NCBI RefSeq assembly: GCF_013304825.1
Contig: NZ_JAAWUO010000003.1
Span: forward strand, 62,001-126,000
DNA: 64,000 nt
DNA from: Blautia schinkii
GTDB taxonomy: Bacteria; Bacillota; Clostridia; Lachnospirales; Lachnospiraceae
Direction: 5' to 3'
A program made the position numbers and the translations under genes. Under the pieces are notes generated by a model. The model was given only the letters and a program-made list of their open reading frames with translations, had not been told where the DNA came from and made no database searches. Position 1 is the first letter of the stretch. Each line of letters begins with the position of its first letter. Of the stretch, positions 43,752 to 54,958 are shown piece after piece.

Positions 43752-44833
43752 ATAAAGAAGTTTTTTTCGTGATTGGAAGCTTAGGCGGAAAGGGCTGGGG
43801 AGGAGCTCATAGGGTAATTTGTATCTTGGCTAATTATTTAGCAGAAAAAGGCTATTCAGTGACAATAATAGTTTGGAGAGATAGTCCAGTTGATTATCCG
43901 CTTAATCAAGCAATCAATCTTATATGGTTGCATTGCAATGTGAAAAGAGAGATTGATATGATTGAACCTTGTATTAAAACAAGGAAAATTTTAAGGCAAC
44001 ATCCTGGGGCTTATCTCTACGCTTTTATGTCAAGAATGGCGACATATGCTCGGATATATACAATTGGATTAAATATTAAAGTGATTGGATCAGAGAGAAC
44101 TGATCCGCGTACAGAACCGCATAATGCTATATTTCGGCTAATTCGAGATTATATGTTTGGCTTTATGTATAAAACAGTATATCAGACACCGGATGCATTA
44201 GCTTATTTTCCTAAGCGAGCACAGAAGAACGGATGTGTTATTCCAAATCCTATAACCCCGAATTTACCAAAGAGATTTGAAGGAATAAGAAGGAAAGAAT
44301 TTGTAACGTTTTGTAGAATTGATAAACAAAAGAATCTTCCGATGATGATTGATTCTTTCATACAAGTTCATTCTAAATATCCAGAGTACAAATTGAGGAT
44401 ATATGGTACGGGATTGATTGAGACTGAAATAAAGGATTATATCAAGAAAAAACAAGCGGATGAGTATATAATAATGGAAGGCTTCGCTAGTAAGGTTCAC
44501 GAAGGTATACTTGACTGCGCTGGATTCGTATCTTCATCTGACTATGAGGGGTTATCCAATTCAATGCTTGAGGCTATGGCGATTGGGTTACCATGTGTTT
44601 GCACGGATTGTCCGATCGGCGGCGCACATATGATGATTCAGGACGGTGTCAATGGGTTACTTGTGCCGGTTGGTGATAGCAATGCTATGGCAGCGGCAAT
44701 AATCCGTTTAATCGAAAATGTTGACTTGGGAACTCGTCTATCCATTGAAGCCGAAAAAGTAAAACAATTTTTGGATGAAAATGTAATTTGTAAAAAATGG
44801 GAATCTTTACTTTACGAGGAGAATGAAAGATGA
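43748..44833 (+). CDS. GT-B glycosyltransferase (family 4-like)
   Basis: 361 residues, overlapping the previous gene by 4 bases (ATGA). N-terminal GSLGGKGWGGAHRVICILANYL, donor-site FVTFCRIDKQKNLPMMIDSF and SDYEGLSNSMLEAMAIGLP. Noticeably more AT-rich than the first genes of the locus. Specificity unknown. Confidence 0.88.
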   Translation: MNKEVFFVIGSLGGKGWGGAHRVICILANYLAEKGYSVTIIVWRDSPVDYPLNQAINLIWLHCNVKREIDMIEPCIKTRKILRQHPGAYLYAFMSRMATYARIYTIGLNIKVIGSERTDPRTEPHNAIFRLIRDYMFGFMYKTVYQTPDALAYFPKRAQKNGCVIPNPITPNLPKRFEGIRRKEFVTFCRIDKQKNLPMMIDSFIQVHSKYPEYKLRIYGTGLIETEIKDYIKKKQADEYIIMEGFASKVHEGILDCAGFVSSSDYEGLSNSMLEAMAIGLPCVCTDCPIGGAHMMIQDGVNGLLVPVGDSNAMAAAIIRLIENVDLGTRLSIEAEKVKQFLDENVICKKWESLLYEENER

Positions 44834-45738
44834 AAACTGCGGGCGTTGTTGTTACATATAATAGAAAAGAGGAACTTGTAAAGAATATTAGGGCTATACT
44901 GTCACAAAGCTATGTTGTGGATAGATATTATATTATTGACAACCATAGCTCTGATAATACGGAGCAATTATTGGAAGAGGAAGGTATTCTCGATAATCAG
45001 GTAATTAAATATGTTTATTTAAAAGAAAATATAGGTGGTTCTGGTGGGTTCTATACCGGGCTAAAAATGGCTTATGAAGATGGCTATAATTTTATCTGTT
45101 TAATGGATGATGATGGCCGTCCCGCTGATGAGAAAATGATGGAGATTCTTGTTAAAAGAGCAGAAGAATTGTATTCTGCGAATAAGCTTTTACTCTTGAA
45201 CTCTCTCGTTTGCGGTTCTGATGATATATTGTCTTTTGGACTTAATGGTGGAATAAAGACCAAACAGATTGCGGCTGAAAGAGAAAGAGATAATCTGATT
45301 GTCGGAACGATTAATCCATTTAACGGAACTTTAGTTTCAAAAGAACTTGTTGAGAAGATAGGATATCCTAATAAGGATTTCTTTATAAAAGGTGATGAGC
45401 AGGATTATTATTACAGAGCATTAAAAGCAAATGCTTTTGTAGCAACGGTTTTTGATTCAAATTACTATCATCCAGTTTTGGAGCGTAAATACTTTAAAAT
45501 ATTAGGAAAAACAAAAAAAGGAAGCACAGAAGCTCCTTGGAAAGAATATTATCGGGCAAGAAATTTTACCTATATGTTTAAAAGGGATGGAGAACCGATG
45601 AAATATGTTAGACAAAATATTCGGCAAATTCTCATTGCAATTAAATACAATCCTAAAAAAGTACAGACAATAAAAATGATATTGAAAGGCTGGAAGGACG
45701 GTGTATCTGGTAAACTCGGCCCCACTGTAAAGCCATGA
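44830..45738 (+). CDS. Family 2 glycosyltransferase
   Basis: 302 residues, overlapping its upstream neighbour by 4 bases. GT-A fold: VVVTYNRKEELVKNIRAIL, IDNHSSDNT, and the metal-binding DDDGRP at about residue 95; GDEQDYYYRALK near residue 197 is the acceptor-side ED-type motif. The shape resembles galactofuranosyl or rhamnosyl transferases; with glf in the same locus a galactofuranosyl transferase is possible (inference). Confidence 0.88.
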   Translation: MKTAGVVVTYNRKEELVKNIRAILSQSYVVDRYYIIDNHSSDNTEQLLEEEGILDNQVIKYVYLKENIGGSGGFYTGLKMAYEDGYNFICLMDDDGRPADEKMMEILVKRAEELYSANKLLLLNSLVCGSDDILSFGLNGGIKTKQIAAERERDNLIVGTINPFNGTLVSKELVEKIGYPNKDFFIKGDEQDYYYRALKANAFVATVFDSNYYHPVLERKYFKILGKTKKGSTEAPWKEYYRARNFTYMFKRDGEPMKYVRQNIRQILIAIKYNPKKVQTIKMILKGWKDGVSGKLGPTVKP

Positions 45739-45763
45739 TATTAGATACGGAGGAAGCAGGCTC

Positions 45764-47002
45764 ATGAAGATAAAAACAAAGACCCTGTTTGAAAATATAG
45801 TGGCAATTTGCATTATTCTTGATTGTGAAAGTGTTTGGAAATGGATGCATGGAAGTGGTTACTTTCGTTTGGCATTGACACTGTGTTTTATGGGGTCATT
45901 GATGGCTCTATTGCTTAGAGATGGTGCTGTAGTTAGATATGGAAGTAAGAACCGAGCAATCTTTATGGGATTCTATTTGTCGTTTCTTGTAATATATAAT
46001 GTAGCGATTAATTCAGCACATGTAATGGATGTGTTCCAACTTACACTTACACTTGCGCTAATGCTGCTGTTTTTTAATAACGAAGAAAATATAAGAGATA
46101 TGATGCAGCGTTGTTCTAAAATCTTATGTTTTGTGGCGGTGGTTTCATTATTCTTCTGGTTGTTTGGAAGTATATTACATGTGTTTAATCCATCCCAGGA
46201 ATTAACTATATATGTAAGCGATGTTCCAAGAGTGAAACAGTCGTATTTCTTTCTTCAATACGAGATGCAGAAGGAAGAGATTCTTGGAGCATCTGGAATT
46301 TGGAGAAACACAGGGTTCTTTTATGAAGGACCTAAATATGTTTTACTTTTATCTTTGATGCTTGCATATGAGTTATTTATAGCAAGGAGTACATCCTTTA
46401 AACGCTGTATCATATTTAGTATAACCGCGCTTTCAACAATGTCGATGACTGGAGTTTATGCTATAGGGTTAATTTGGATTCTTTATTTATTTGTCAGATA
46501 TCCGGCTGGATCAAATAGAGGTCTATTCTTTAGGGCATTACTAGTTTTAGCACTTTTTGGAATTGGAACTCAGGTTGCGTCATACTTTGAGAGCACGTTT
46601 ACACTGAAGGCATCGACAGCTTCTTATAGTACGCGAATGGATAATTATCAAGCGGGATTTGCAGCATGGCTAGAAAACCCCATTTTGGGTTCTGGATATC
46701 TTAATATGACTAATGTAATTGCCCATTATAGTAGTTTTAGATTAAATGATATAGGGTATTCGAATTCCATCTTTAGAGTGCTCGCACAAGGTGGAATCTA
46801 TCTTGCACTTATTTATGTTGTGCCAATGCTCAAATCAATACAGGAAGCAATAATTACTCGTAATAGTAAAAAAGTTGGATTTTTATTGATTTTTTTATAT
46901 TACTTTATAACAACATCATTTCCATACAACTACATATGTTACATGGTGTTACTCATCCTGTTCTTCTGTAAAAATGATACTGGTGAATATTCAGTTAGAT
47001 GA
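45764..47002 (+). CDS. wzy: Wzy-type polysaccharide polymerase
   Basis: 412 residues, ten or more hydrophobic segments and one large loop (about residues 150-185) containing the IWRNTGFFYEGPKYV stretch, typical of O-antigen ligase/polymerase proteins. No strong sequence signature exists for this family; the assignment rests on topology, length and location between transferases and the flippase. It would join lipid-linked repeat units outside the membrane. Confidence 0.75.
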   Translation: MKIKTKTLFENIVAICIILDCESVWKWMHGSGYFRLALTLCFMGSLMALLLRDGAVVRYGSKNRAIFMGFYLSFLVIYNVAINSAHVMDVFQLTLTLALMLLFFNNEENIRDMMQRCSKILCFVAVVSLFFWLFGSILHVFNPSQELTIYVSDVPRVKQSYFFLQYEMQKEEILGASGIWRNTGFFYEGPKYVLLLSLMLAYELFIARSTSFKRCIIFSITALSTMSMTGVYAIGLIWILYLFVRYPAGSNRGLFFRALLVLALFGIGTQVASYFESTFTLKASTASYSTRMDNYQAGFAAWLENPILGSGYLNMTNVIAHYSSFRLNDIGYSNSIFRVLAQGGIYLALIYVVPMLKSIQEAIITRNSKKVGFLLIFLYYFITTSFPYNYICYMVLLILFFCKNDTGEYSVR

Positions 47003-47038
47003 TTAATTTCAAGTATGAAATGTTTTGGAGGAGAATGA

Positions 47039-48049
47039 ATGGAAAAGTCAAATAAAAATTATAACTCGATAGATTTATTTAAGCTTATAATGGCTGTATG
47101 TGTTGTTGCGATACATACAAATCCCCTATATAAGTGCGATAATAAGATTATTGTTAATATATATAATACAGTGGTTGGTGCAGCAAACCCGTTTTTCTTT
47201 TTATCCAGCGGATTCCTAATAGGAAAGAAATATTTCGGGGGGGGGCAAAATAATTACTATATTTTACAACACCTGAAAAAACTTTTAAAACTTTATTTAA
47301 TATGGACATTGGTTTATTGTCCATTAGCCATTTATTATTACTGCAGCAATGGCTCATCGATTCTTTTTAATGTGGTAGATTTCATTAGAGGGCTTCTATT
47401 TGTAGGAGAACATTATAATTCTTATGCATTATGGTATTTGTTGTCTTGTATTTATGGACTTCTATTTATTTATATCTTATTGAAAAGACACGTTGGTTTT
47501 TCTCAAATAGTAATTGTATGTAATACGTTGATGATTTTCGGATTTGTATTTACAGAATTGGTTGCAGTCAAAGATTCGCTTCCTACATTTCTTGGAATTC
47601 CAACTAAGATTTTGTGGGTTATTCTTGGTCCTCGTGGCAGAATCTTTATGGGAGCCGGATATATAAGTATCGGAATGTTATTAGCCAAACGTGATAAAGA
47701 AACCAAAGGAAAGAAATATGCATTGTTGATTTTAGGAGCGATTATTACGACCTTTACAAGTGGATTTGCCAAATCACTTACCTTTGTTTGCTTTTCAACC
47801 TCGCTATTCTCTGTTGTAAAAGATATGAATTTTAGACACAACAAATTATCCTTGGTTTGCAGAAGATGCAGTACCGTTATGTATTTCTTACATTTATGGG
47901 TTTGGACGTTGTTCTACGTATATGTTTACGGAGAGAAAAAATATGGAATGGACAGCTTCATTGTTACAACGTGCACTAGCTTTATCCTAGGTGTTCTATT
48001 TTCTGCTTATAAGGATAAATGGCTGAAAAACTGTTTACGAGAGGATTAA
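47039..48049 (+). CDS. Acyltransferase 3 family membrane protein with G9 tract
   Basis: 336 residues with about ten hydrophobic helices. The start SIDLFKLIMAVCVVAIHTNPL holds the catalytic His region of acyltransferase-3 proteins, and NPFFFLSSGFLIGKKYF follows. Codons 67-69 are GGG GGG GGG within a run of nine G. Likely O-acetylates (or otherwise acylates) the capsule sugars. Loss or gain of one G leads to a stop within about 12 codons, so expression is probably switchable. Confidence 0.88.
   Translation: MEKSNKNYNSIDLFKLIMAVCVVAIHTNPLYKCDNKIIVNIYNTVVGAANPFFFLSSGFLIGKKYFGGGQNNYYILQHLKKLLKLYLIWTLVYCPLAIYYYCSNGSSILFNVVDFIRGLLFVGEHYNSYALWYLLSCIYGLLFIYILLKRHVGFSQIVIVCNTLMIFGFVFTELVAVKDSLPTFLGIPTKILWVILGPRGRIFMGAGYISIGMLLAKRDKETKGKKYALLILGAIITTFTSGFAKSLTFVCFSTSLFSVVKDMNFRHNKLSLVCRRCSTVMYFLHLWVWTLFYVYVYGEKKYGMDSFIVTTCTSFILGVLFSAYKDKWLKNCLRED
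47237..47245. repeat. Homopolymeric G9 tract in the acyltransferase gene
   Basis: Nine consecutive G starting exactly at codon 67. With eight G the frame ends at TGA after about 13 codons; with ten G it ends at TAA almost at once. Confidence 0.95.
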
Positions 48050-48051
48050 GC

Positions 48052-49503
48052 ATGAAGCAAAAATCTTTAAAATTAAATTTTATAATGAATGCGATTTTAA
48101 CAATGTCGCAATTCATATTTCCATTAATTACATTTCCTTATGTGTCGCGTATTTTATTGCCTGACGGAACGGGAAAAGTTTCATTTGCAACCTCAGTGGT
48201 ATCGTATTTTGCAATGTTCGCGCAATTAGGTATTCCGACTTACGGAATTCGTGCATGTGCAAAGGTTCGAGATAACAGGGAAAAGCTCACAAAAACAGTT
48301 CAAGAGCTCTTTATTATTAATTTTACGATGAGCCTAATTGCATATGTTGCACTGTTTGGCGCAATCATGTTTGTTCCAAGATTGCAGCAAGATAGGGCGT
48401 TGTTTTTAATTGTCAGTTTAACAATTTTGTTCAACGCAATTGGGATGGAGTGGCTATATAAGGCGTTAGAGCAATATACTTATATAACGGTTAGATCTAT
48501 CATATTTAAATTTATTGCTCTAGTAGCGATGTTTGCATTAATTCATCAGAAGAGTGACTACGTGATATATGGAGGAATTTCGATTCTAGCTGCATCAGCC
48601 TCTAATATTTTTAATTTTTTCCATGTGCATAAGTATGTTTCACTTAAGCCGGTAGGAAACTACAATTTCAAACAACATTTTAAGGCTGTTGCAGTTTTTT
48701 TTGCAATGTCGTGTGCAACAACAATTTATACTCATTTGGATACGGTGATGCTTGGCTTTATGACATCGGATGCAGATGTTGGTTATTATAATGCAGCTGT
48801 GAAAATCAAATCTATTTTAGTCAGTATTGTTACATCTTTAGGTGTAGTCTTGCTACCGAGAGCCTCGTATTATGTCGAGCATAATCTCATGGAAGAATTT
48901 TATCGTATTACAAAGAAGGCTATAAATTTTGTCTTTTTAGTTGCTACGCCGATGATGGTGTATTTCATCATATTTGCAAAAGAAGGAATTTTCTTCTTAT
49001 CCGGATCAGCATACGCCGGTTCGATTATTCCGATGCAGATTATTATGCCCACATTATTGCTTATAGGACTCACTAATATTATGGGTATTCAGATGTTGGT
49101 TCCATTGGGACGAGAAAAGACTGTCCTTTATTCAGAGATTGCAGGCGTTATAGTAGATGTTATTTTAAATGCGCTTTTGATTCCGCGATTTGCTTCCGCG
49201 GGTGCCGCAATTGGAACACTAGCTGCTGAGGCAGCAGTATTAATAGTGCAGTATATTGCATTAAGAAAAGAAATTAAAAATGCGTTTAGAAATGTTCATT
49301 ATGGAGCATTAGTAATTGCGTTAGCAACTGCAAGTATATTATCTATATTTATAAAACAAACATCGTTTGGTATCTTTATAATGCTGTGCATATCTGCTGT
49401 CGTGTTCTTTGGCATATACTTTGGAATTTTAACTGTCATGGAAGAACCACTGGTGATTGATATAGAGAATCAATTATTGAAAAAAATTAAACATAACAAG
49501 TGA
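48052..49503 (+). CDS. wzx: Wzx-type polysaccharide flippase
   Basis: 483 residues, about fourteen hydrophobic helices. NFIMNAILTMSQFIFPLITFP and YVSRILLPDGTGKVSFATS are the opening motifs of PST/MVF-family exporters (RfbX-like). The ATG at 48052 after GAGAGGATTAAG is used; an overlapping upstream frame lacks a ribosome site. Flips the lipid-linked repeat across the membrane for Wzy. Confidence 0.92.
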   Translation: MKQKSLKLNFIMNAILTMSQFIFPLITFPYVSRILLPDGTGKVSFATSVVSYFAMFAQLGIPTYGIRACAKVRDNREKLTKTVQELFIINFTMSLIAYVALFGAIMFVPRLQQDRALFLIVSLTILFNAIGMEWLYKALEQYTYITVRSIIFKFIALVAMFALIHQKSDYVIYGGISILAASASNIFNFFHVHKYVSLKPVGNYNFKQHFKAVAVFFAMSCATTIYTHLDTVMLGFMTSDADVGYYNAAVKIKSILVSIVTSLGVVLLPRASYYVEHNLMEEFYRITKKAINFVFLVATPMMVYFIIFAKEGIFFLSGSAYAGSIIPMQIIMPTLLLIGLTNIMGIQMLVPLGREKTVLYSEIAGVIVDVILNALLIPRFASAGAAIGTLAAEAAVLIVQYIALRKEIKNAFRNVHYGALVIALATASILSIFIKQTSFGIFIMLCISAVVFFGIYFGILTVMEEPLVIDIENQLLKKIKHNK

Positions 49504-49516
49504 GGGGAAAAGAATT

Positions 49517-50629
49517 ATGTATGATTATTTAGTAGTAGGTTCTGGTCTTTACGGAGCAATCTTTGCACATGAAGCCAAGGCTCATGGAAAATCTGTTCTG
49601 GTGGTAGACAAGCGTCCTAATATTGCGGGCAATATCTATACCGAGAATATCGAGGGTATCAACGTCCATAAGTATGGTGCTCACATTTTCCATACTAACA
49701 ACAAAAAGGTCTGGAACTACATTACGCAGTTTGCTGAATTCAACCGCTTTACCAACAGTCCCGTGGCTAATTACAAGGGCGAACTGTATTCGTTACCGTT
49801 CAACATGTATACCTTTAATAAGATGTGGGGTGTAGTGACACCAGAAGAAGCCGCTGCCAAGATCGAAGAACAGCGCAAAGAGATTACTGGTGAGCCACAG
49901 AATCTTGAAGAGCAGGCCATTTCCCTGGTGGGTCGCGACATCTACGAGAAGCTGATTAAAGGCTACACCGAGAAACAGTGGGGCCGCGACTGCAAGGAAC
50001 TGCCCACTTTCATTATTAAGCGTCTTCCGGTTCGTCTGACTTTTGATAACAACTACTTCAATGCACTTTATCAGGGCATTCCTGTTGGTGGTTATACCAA
50101 AATGATTGCTAATCTGTTGGATGGTATTGAGGTGCGTTTGAACACAGACTATCTGGAAAACAAAGCTGAGCTGGATGCATTGGCTGATAAGGTTGTATAC
50201 ACGGGACCGATTGATGCTTACTTCGAATATAAGCTGGGTACGTTGGAATACCGTTCTGTTTGTTTTGAAACGGAAACTTTGAATAAGCCAAACTTCCAGG
50301 GAAATGCCGCTGTGAACTATACTGACCGTGAAACCCCGTGGACACGCATTATTGAACATAAATGGTTTGAGTTCGGTAAAGATGAAAACGGCAATGATCT
50401 GCCGAAGACCATCATCAGTCGTGAGTATAGTAGTGAGTGGAAGCCGGGAGATGAACCGTATTATCCGGTTAATGATGCTAAGAATGGCTTGCTTTATTCT
50501 GAGTATAAGAAGCTAGCAGACGCAGAAAACAAGGTAATTTTTGGAGGTCGTCTTAGCGAGTATAAGTATTACGACATGGATCAAGTAATTGCCGCTGTAT
50601 TGGATAGATGTGAAAAAGAATTTGCATAA
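49517..50629 (+). CDS. glf: UDP-galactopyranose mutase
   Basis: 370 residues. FAD-binding DYLVVGSGLYGAIFAHEA, then KRPNIAGNIYTE, HKYGAHIFHTNNKKVW and YTEKQWGRDCKELP, all conserved. Converts UDP-galactopyranose to UDP-galactofuranose, so the polymer likely contains Galf. GC content is clearly higher than the flanking wzx and acyltransferase genes, pointing to a mosaic origin. Confidence 0.96.
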   Translation: MYDYLVVGSGLYGAIFAHEAKAHGKSVLVVDKRPNIAGNIYTENIEGINVHKYGAHIFHTNNKKVWNYITQFAEFNRFTNSPVANYKGELYSLPFNMYTFNKMWGVVTPEEAAAKIEEQRKEITGEPQNLEEQAISLVGRDIYEKLIKGYTEKQWGRDCKELPTFIIKRLPVRLTFDNNYFNALYQGIPVGGYTKMIANLLDGIEVRLNTDYLENKAELDALADKVVYTGPIDAYFEYKLGTLEYRSVCFETETLNKPNFQGNAAVNYTDRETPWTRIIEHKWFEFGKDENGNDLPKTIISREYSSEWKPGDEPYYPVNDAKNGLLYSEYKKLADAENKVIFGGRLSEYKYYDMDQVIAAVLDRCEKEFA

Positions 50630-50649
50630 AAATAAAATAGGAAGGTGAT

Positions 50650-51762
<1,113 letters not shown>

Positions 51763-51785
51763 AATAAAGAGAGAAAAGGGAAATT

Positions 51786-52688
51786 ATGAACACAACATTA
51801 CTTATCATGGCCGCCGGAATCGGCAGCCGATTTGGAACAGGAATAAAACAGTTGGAGCCGGTCGATGATGCAAAACATATCATCATGGATTACTCAATTC
51901 ATGATGCGATTGAAGCTGGTTTCAATCATGTGGTCTTTATCATCCGTAAGGATATTGAGCAGGAGTTCAAAGAGGTTATCGGCGATCGAATTGCTTCCAT
52001 TTGCTCCAATCATAATGTAACTGTGGACTACGCATTTCAGGATATCAACGTTATTCCGGGAGAACTTCCGGCAGGCCGTACAAAACCGTGGGGAACCGGA
52101 CAGGCTGTGCTTGCAGCGAAGGACGTAATTAAAACTCCGTTCATTGTGATCAATGCAGATGATTACTATGGCAAGGAAGGCTTTAAGGCAGTCCATGAGT
52201 ATCTGGTGAATGGTGGAAAGTCCTGCATGGCAGGTTTTGTGCTGAAGAACACGCTGTCCGATAACGGCGGTGTGACTCGTGGCATCTGCAAGATGGATGA
52301 GAAGGGAAAATTGACTGAGGTTGTTGAGACAAAGAATATCGTCAAGATTGCAGATGGAGCAGAGGCAGACGGCGTGGCTGTTGATGTGAATTCTCTGGTG
52401 TCTATGAACATGTGGGGCCTGACTCCTGAGTTTCTGGATGTGTTGGAAGAAGGCTTCAAAGAGTTCTTCAAGAAGGAAGTACCGGGCAATCCTCAGAAAG
52501 CTGAGTATTTGATCCCGATCTTCATCGGTGAGCTGCTGGAGCAGGGGAAGATGTCCGTGAAGGTTCTGAAAACCAACGACACCTGGTACGGCATGACCTA
52601 CCATGAGGATGTCGCAGCCGTAAAGGACAGCTTCAAGAAAATGTTAGAAAAAGGCGTGTATAAGGCTGATTTATTTGCAGACTTGTGA
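51786..52688 (+). CDS. Sugar-phosphate nucleotidyltransferase-like protein
   Basis: 300 residues. LLIMAAGIGSRFGTGIKQLEPV is the nucleotide-binding signature, with the Mg-binding VINADDYYG at about residue 122. It lacks the strict GxGTR and PKxM forms of classical RmlA/GalU enzymes and fits the general NTP_transferase family, often found at the end of capsule loci in Lachnospiraceae. Substrate unknown. Confidence 0.82.
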   Translation: MNTTLLIMAAGIGSRFGTGIKQLEPVDDAKHIIMDYSIHDAIEAGFNHVVFIIRKDIEQEFKEVIGDRIASICSNHNVTVDYAFQDINVIPGELPAGRTKPWGTGQAVLAAKDVIKTPFIVINADDYYGKEGFKAVHEYLVNGGKSCMAGFVLKNTLSDNGGVTRGICKMDEKGKLTEVVETKNIVKIADGAEADGVAVDVNSLVSMNMWGLTPEFLDVLEEGFKEFFKKEVPGNPQKAEYLIPIFIGELLEQGKMSVKVLKTNDTWYGMTYHEDVAAVKDSFKKMLEKGVYKADLFADL

Positions 52689-52808
52689 TATACTGGGAGC
52701 GGTAGCTCCCTACGCTGCTCGTAATAATCACATACCTCTTCGTGGTGAGCAGCAGGCAACGATCTTATGATCGGCGAAGATGTGATGAAAATGGAAAGGG
52801 AGACGGCG

Positions 52809-54059
52809 ATGTATTTCAAATACAAAGATTTGGCTGAATTTGAGAAAGTGTACAATGATTCTGTGACAATGCGGGAAATTACTGGCGCAGATTGTTCTTG
52901 TGGTGCACGCCGTGAAATGAAATTAGAAACGGTAACTGTTGATATTGGAAATTATCATATAGAAGTTGTTGATTGTCCCATAATGGGGTGCAACAATTGT
53001 GGAAGAAAATGCTTATGCCCAGATACTCCGCAAGAATTGTATAGAGCATATTTTCAACTGGAAAAAAGAAATCAGAATGCATGTCGAATCACGATGAAAG
53101 GTGATCACCGTTTTGAGTGGGCGGAAGATGCAGACTATAAATATGATTCACGAGATTTGAGTATTCCTGGATTGGGCATTGACCTTGATCCAACTCATCC
53201 AGAAGGCTTTTCCTGTCCTGTCTTTTTTGACAGAAAGGTTTTGGGCATATTTTATAATGATAGTGACTATGAACTGGATTTCTTTTCGGAAAGCTATGGA
53301 ACCATAGCGGAAAAAGGAACTAGTGGGTATCAGTACGAGTGGAATATTCCATTTGGAATTAATGAAAATGATAAGGTGATTCTATTCCTTGGAGATTTGG
53401 ACGAAATTGACAAGGATGACAGAGCAGTATTATGGTTGAAATCATATAATATTCCATCAGACCATTGTATTGTTGATACGGAGTTATATCAGGCACAATT
53501 AAACTGTGTATTTAGTGAACCAATTATTGAAAAGAGAATTATATCCCTTAGAAATCTATTTTATCAAAGAGTAAAAAATATATATGGGATAGATTTATTC
53601 CATTTGGAAAATGAATGTGAGTCATCGGCAAATCGAATCCGAAAGCCGCTTAACTATTCTGAAAGTGAACTTCGTGAAAACATGATATTGTTAGATGGTT
53701 TGTTAAACGAGGGTATTAGTGGAGATGGATTGAGATCACTATATAAAAAGTTGAACGGAACATTACCGAATAATTCAACACAGACAAGAAAACTTTTACA
53801 GGGAATTATTGCTTGTGTTCAGGATGAAGAAAAAGCAAAGAAAATTATAGGTCCGTTGTACTCACTGAATGATTTAAGAATTTGCTTTGCGCATTTGCTA
53901 CCGCAAGAAAATATTGAGCAGAGAAAGCAGAATATATTAAGCACATTTGGATTGACTGATTTTCAAGATTATCGACGACTTTATGATACTGCATTAGAGC
54001 GATTATATGAACTATATAAATACTTAAATGTTATGGAATTGCCAGTGGCTCAACAGTAA
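52809..54059 (+). CDS. Hypothetical protein with N-terminal zinc-ribbon motif
   Basis: 416 residues from ATG 52809, eight bases after AAGGGAG; two upstream in-frame ATGs are less well placed. The first 75 residues hold CSCGARRE and CPIMGCNNCGRKCLC, a likely metal site. The rest is a mixed alpha/beta middle and a helical C-terminus, without a family I recognise. Low GC compared with neighbours. It lies just past the capsule locus, before mobile-element cargo, so it could belong to either. Confidence 0.7.
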   Translation: MYFKYKDLAEFEKVYNDSVTMREITGADCSCGARREMKLETVTVDIGNYHIEVVDCPIMGCNNCGRKCLCPDTPQELYRAYFQLEKRNQNACRITMKGDHRFEWAEDADYKYDSRDLSIPGLGIDLDPTHPEGFSCPVFFDRKVLGIFYNDSDYELDFFSESYGTIAEKGTSGYQYEWNIPFGINENDKVILFLGDLDEIDKDDRAVLWLKSYNIPSDHCIVDTELYQAQLNCVFSEPIIEKRIISLRNLFYQRVKNIYGIDLFHLENECESSANRIRKPLNYSESELRENMILLDGLLNEGISGDGLRSLYKKLNGTLPNNSTQTRKLLQGIIACVQDEEKAKKIIGPLYSLNDLRICFAHLLPQENIEQRKQNILSTFGLTDFQDYRRLYDTALERLYELYKYLNVMELPVAQQ

Positions 54060-54124
54060 TATTGTATCCGTTATTCCACATAGTTCTATACTTAAACTAT
54101 TAAAAAGGAAAGAGGTTATCACCT

Positions 54125-54454
54125 ATGCCCAGAACAAAAGGCAGCAAAAACCGTCCCAAAACTACCCATACTGACTACGCATTTCAGATCGCGGAGAAGC
54201 AGGAATCTATCACTTCCCTGACTGCTGAGATTTCATCCATCACCGCAAACATTGACACTTTGAAGGCTGATCTGAAAGAGAAGAAGACTGCTCTGAAGAA
54301 GGCCGAAAAAGAAGTGGCATCCTTGGAAGCGAAGAAAGCAAAGGCAGATGCTAAGGCCGCTGAAGAAGCTAAGAAGGCTGAAGCGGAGGCTGTGCTGAAG
54401 AAGCTGTTGGCAAGCGGTATGAGTGCGGACGAGATCCTCGAAAAACTGAAATAA
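54125..54454 (+). CDS. Small coiled-coil protein
   Basis: 109 residues. Basic N-terminus MPRTKGSKNRPK, then one long lysine/alanine/glutamate-rich coiled coil (about 20-92), ending in a SGMSADEILEKLK helix. Similar proteins occur in phages and integrative elements of Clostridia; function unknown. Strong ribosome site AAAGGAAAGAGG and a dedicated terminator. Confidence 0.75.
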   Translation: MPRTKGSKNRPKTTHTDYAFQIAEKQESITSLTAEISSITANIDTLKADLKEKKTALKKAEKEVASLEAKKAKADAKAAEEAKKAEAEAVLKKLLASGMSADEILEKLK

Positions 54455-54460
54455 GATCGG

Positions 54461-54503
54461 CCGTGTGGATAAACTGAACTCCAGGAGTTCACACGGTCTT
54501 TTT
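54461..54503 (+). terminator. Intrinsic terminator of the coiled-coil gene
   Basis: CCGTGTG...CACACGG encloses an AACTCC/GGAGTT stem and is followed by six T. Confidence 0.8.
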
Positions 54504-54574
54504 TGAAGGTAGCTGCATAGTTTATAACGAAAATAAAGATTGAATAGAAATAAAAGAAATGGAGCGTAAGAAAA

Positions 54575-54958
54575 ATGAATTTATCAAAAATACACCACAT
54601 CGCAATTATCGTATCTGACTATGAAGCTGCAAAGGATTTTTATGTGAACAAACTGGGGCTCTCTGTCATCAGAGAAAACTATCGCCCGGAGCGCAAAGAC
54701 TGGAAGTTGGATCTGCGTGTCAATGAACACACGGAACTGGAGATTTTCGCTGAGGAAAACCCACCGAGGCGTGTGAATCGCCCGGAAGCCTGTGGGCTGC
54801 GTCATCTTGCATTCTGCGTAGACAGTGTGGAGCAGACGGTGAGGGAGCTGGCGGAGGTAGGGATTGAATGTGAGCCAATCCGCGTGGATGATTACACCGG
54901 CAAGAAGATGACTTTCTTCCACGACCTGGATGGACTGCCGCTGGAGCTGCATGAGTAA
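54575..54958 (+). CDS. VOC family (glyoxalase-like) protein
   Basis: 127 residues. One vicinal-oxygen-chelate domain: IHHIAIIVSDYEAAKDFYVNKLGL at the start, ELEIFAEE and RHLAFCVD with metal-ligand residues, and FFHDLDGLPLELHE at the end. Related to GloA2-type proteins; substrate unknown. The gene that follows overlaps its stop codon. Confidence 0.9.
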   Translation: MNLSKIHHIAIIVSDYEAAKDFYVNKLGLSVIRENYRPERKDWKLDLRVNEHTELEIFAEENPPRRVNRPEACGLRHLAFCVDSVEQTVRELAEVGIECEPIRVDDYTGKKMTFFHDLDGLPLELHE

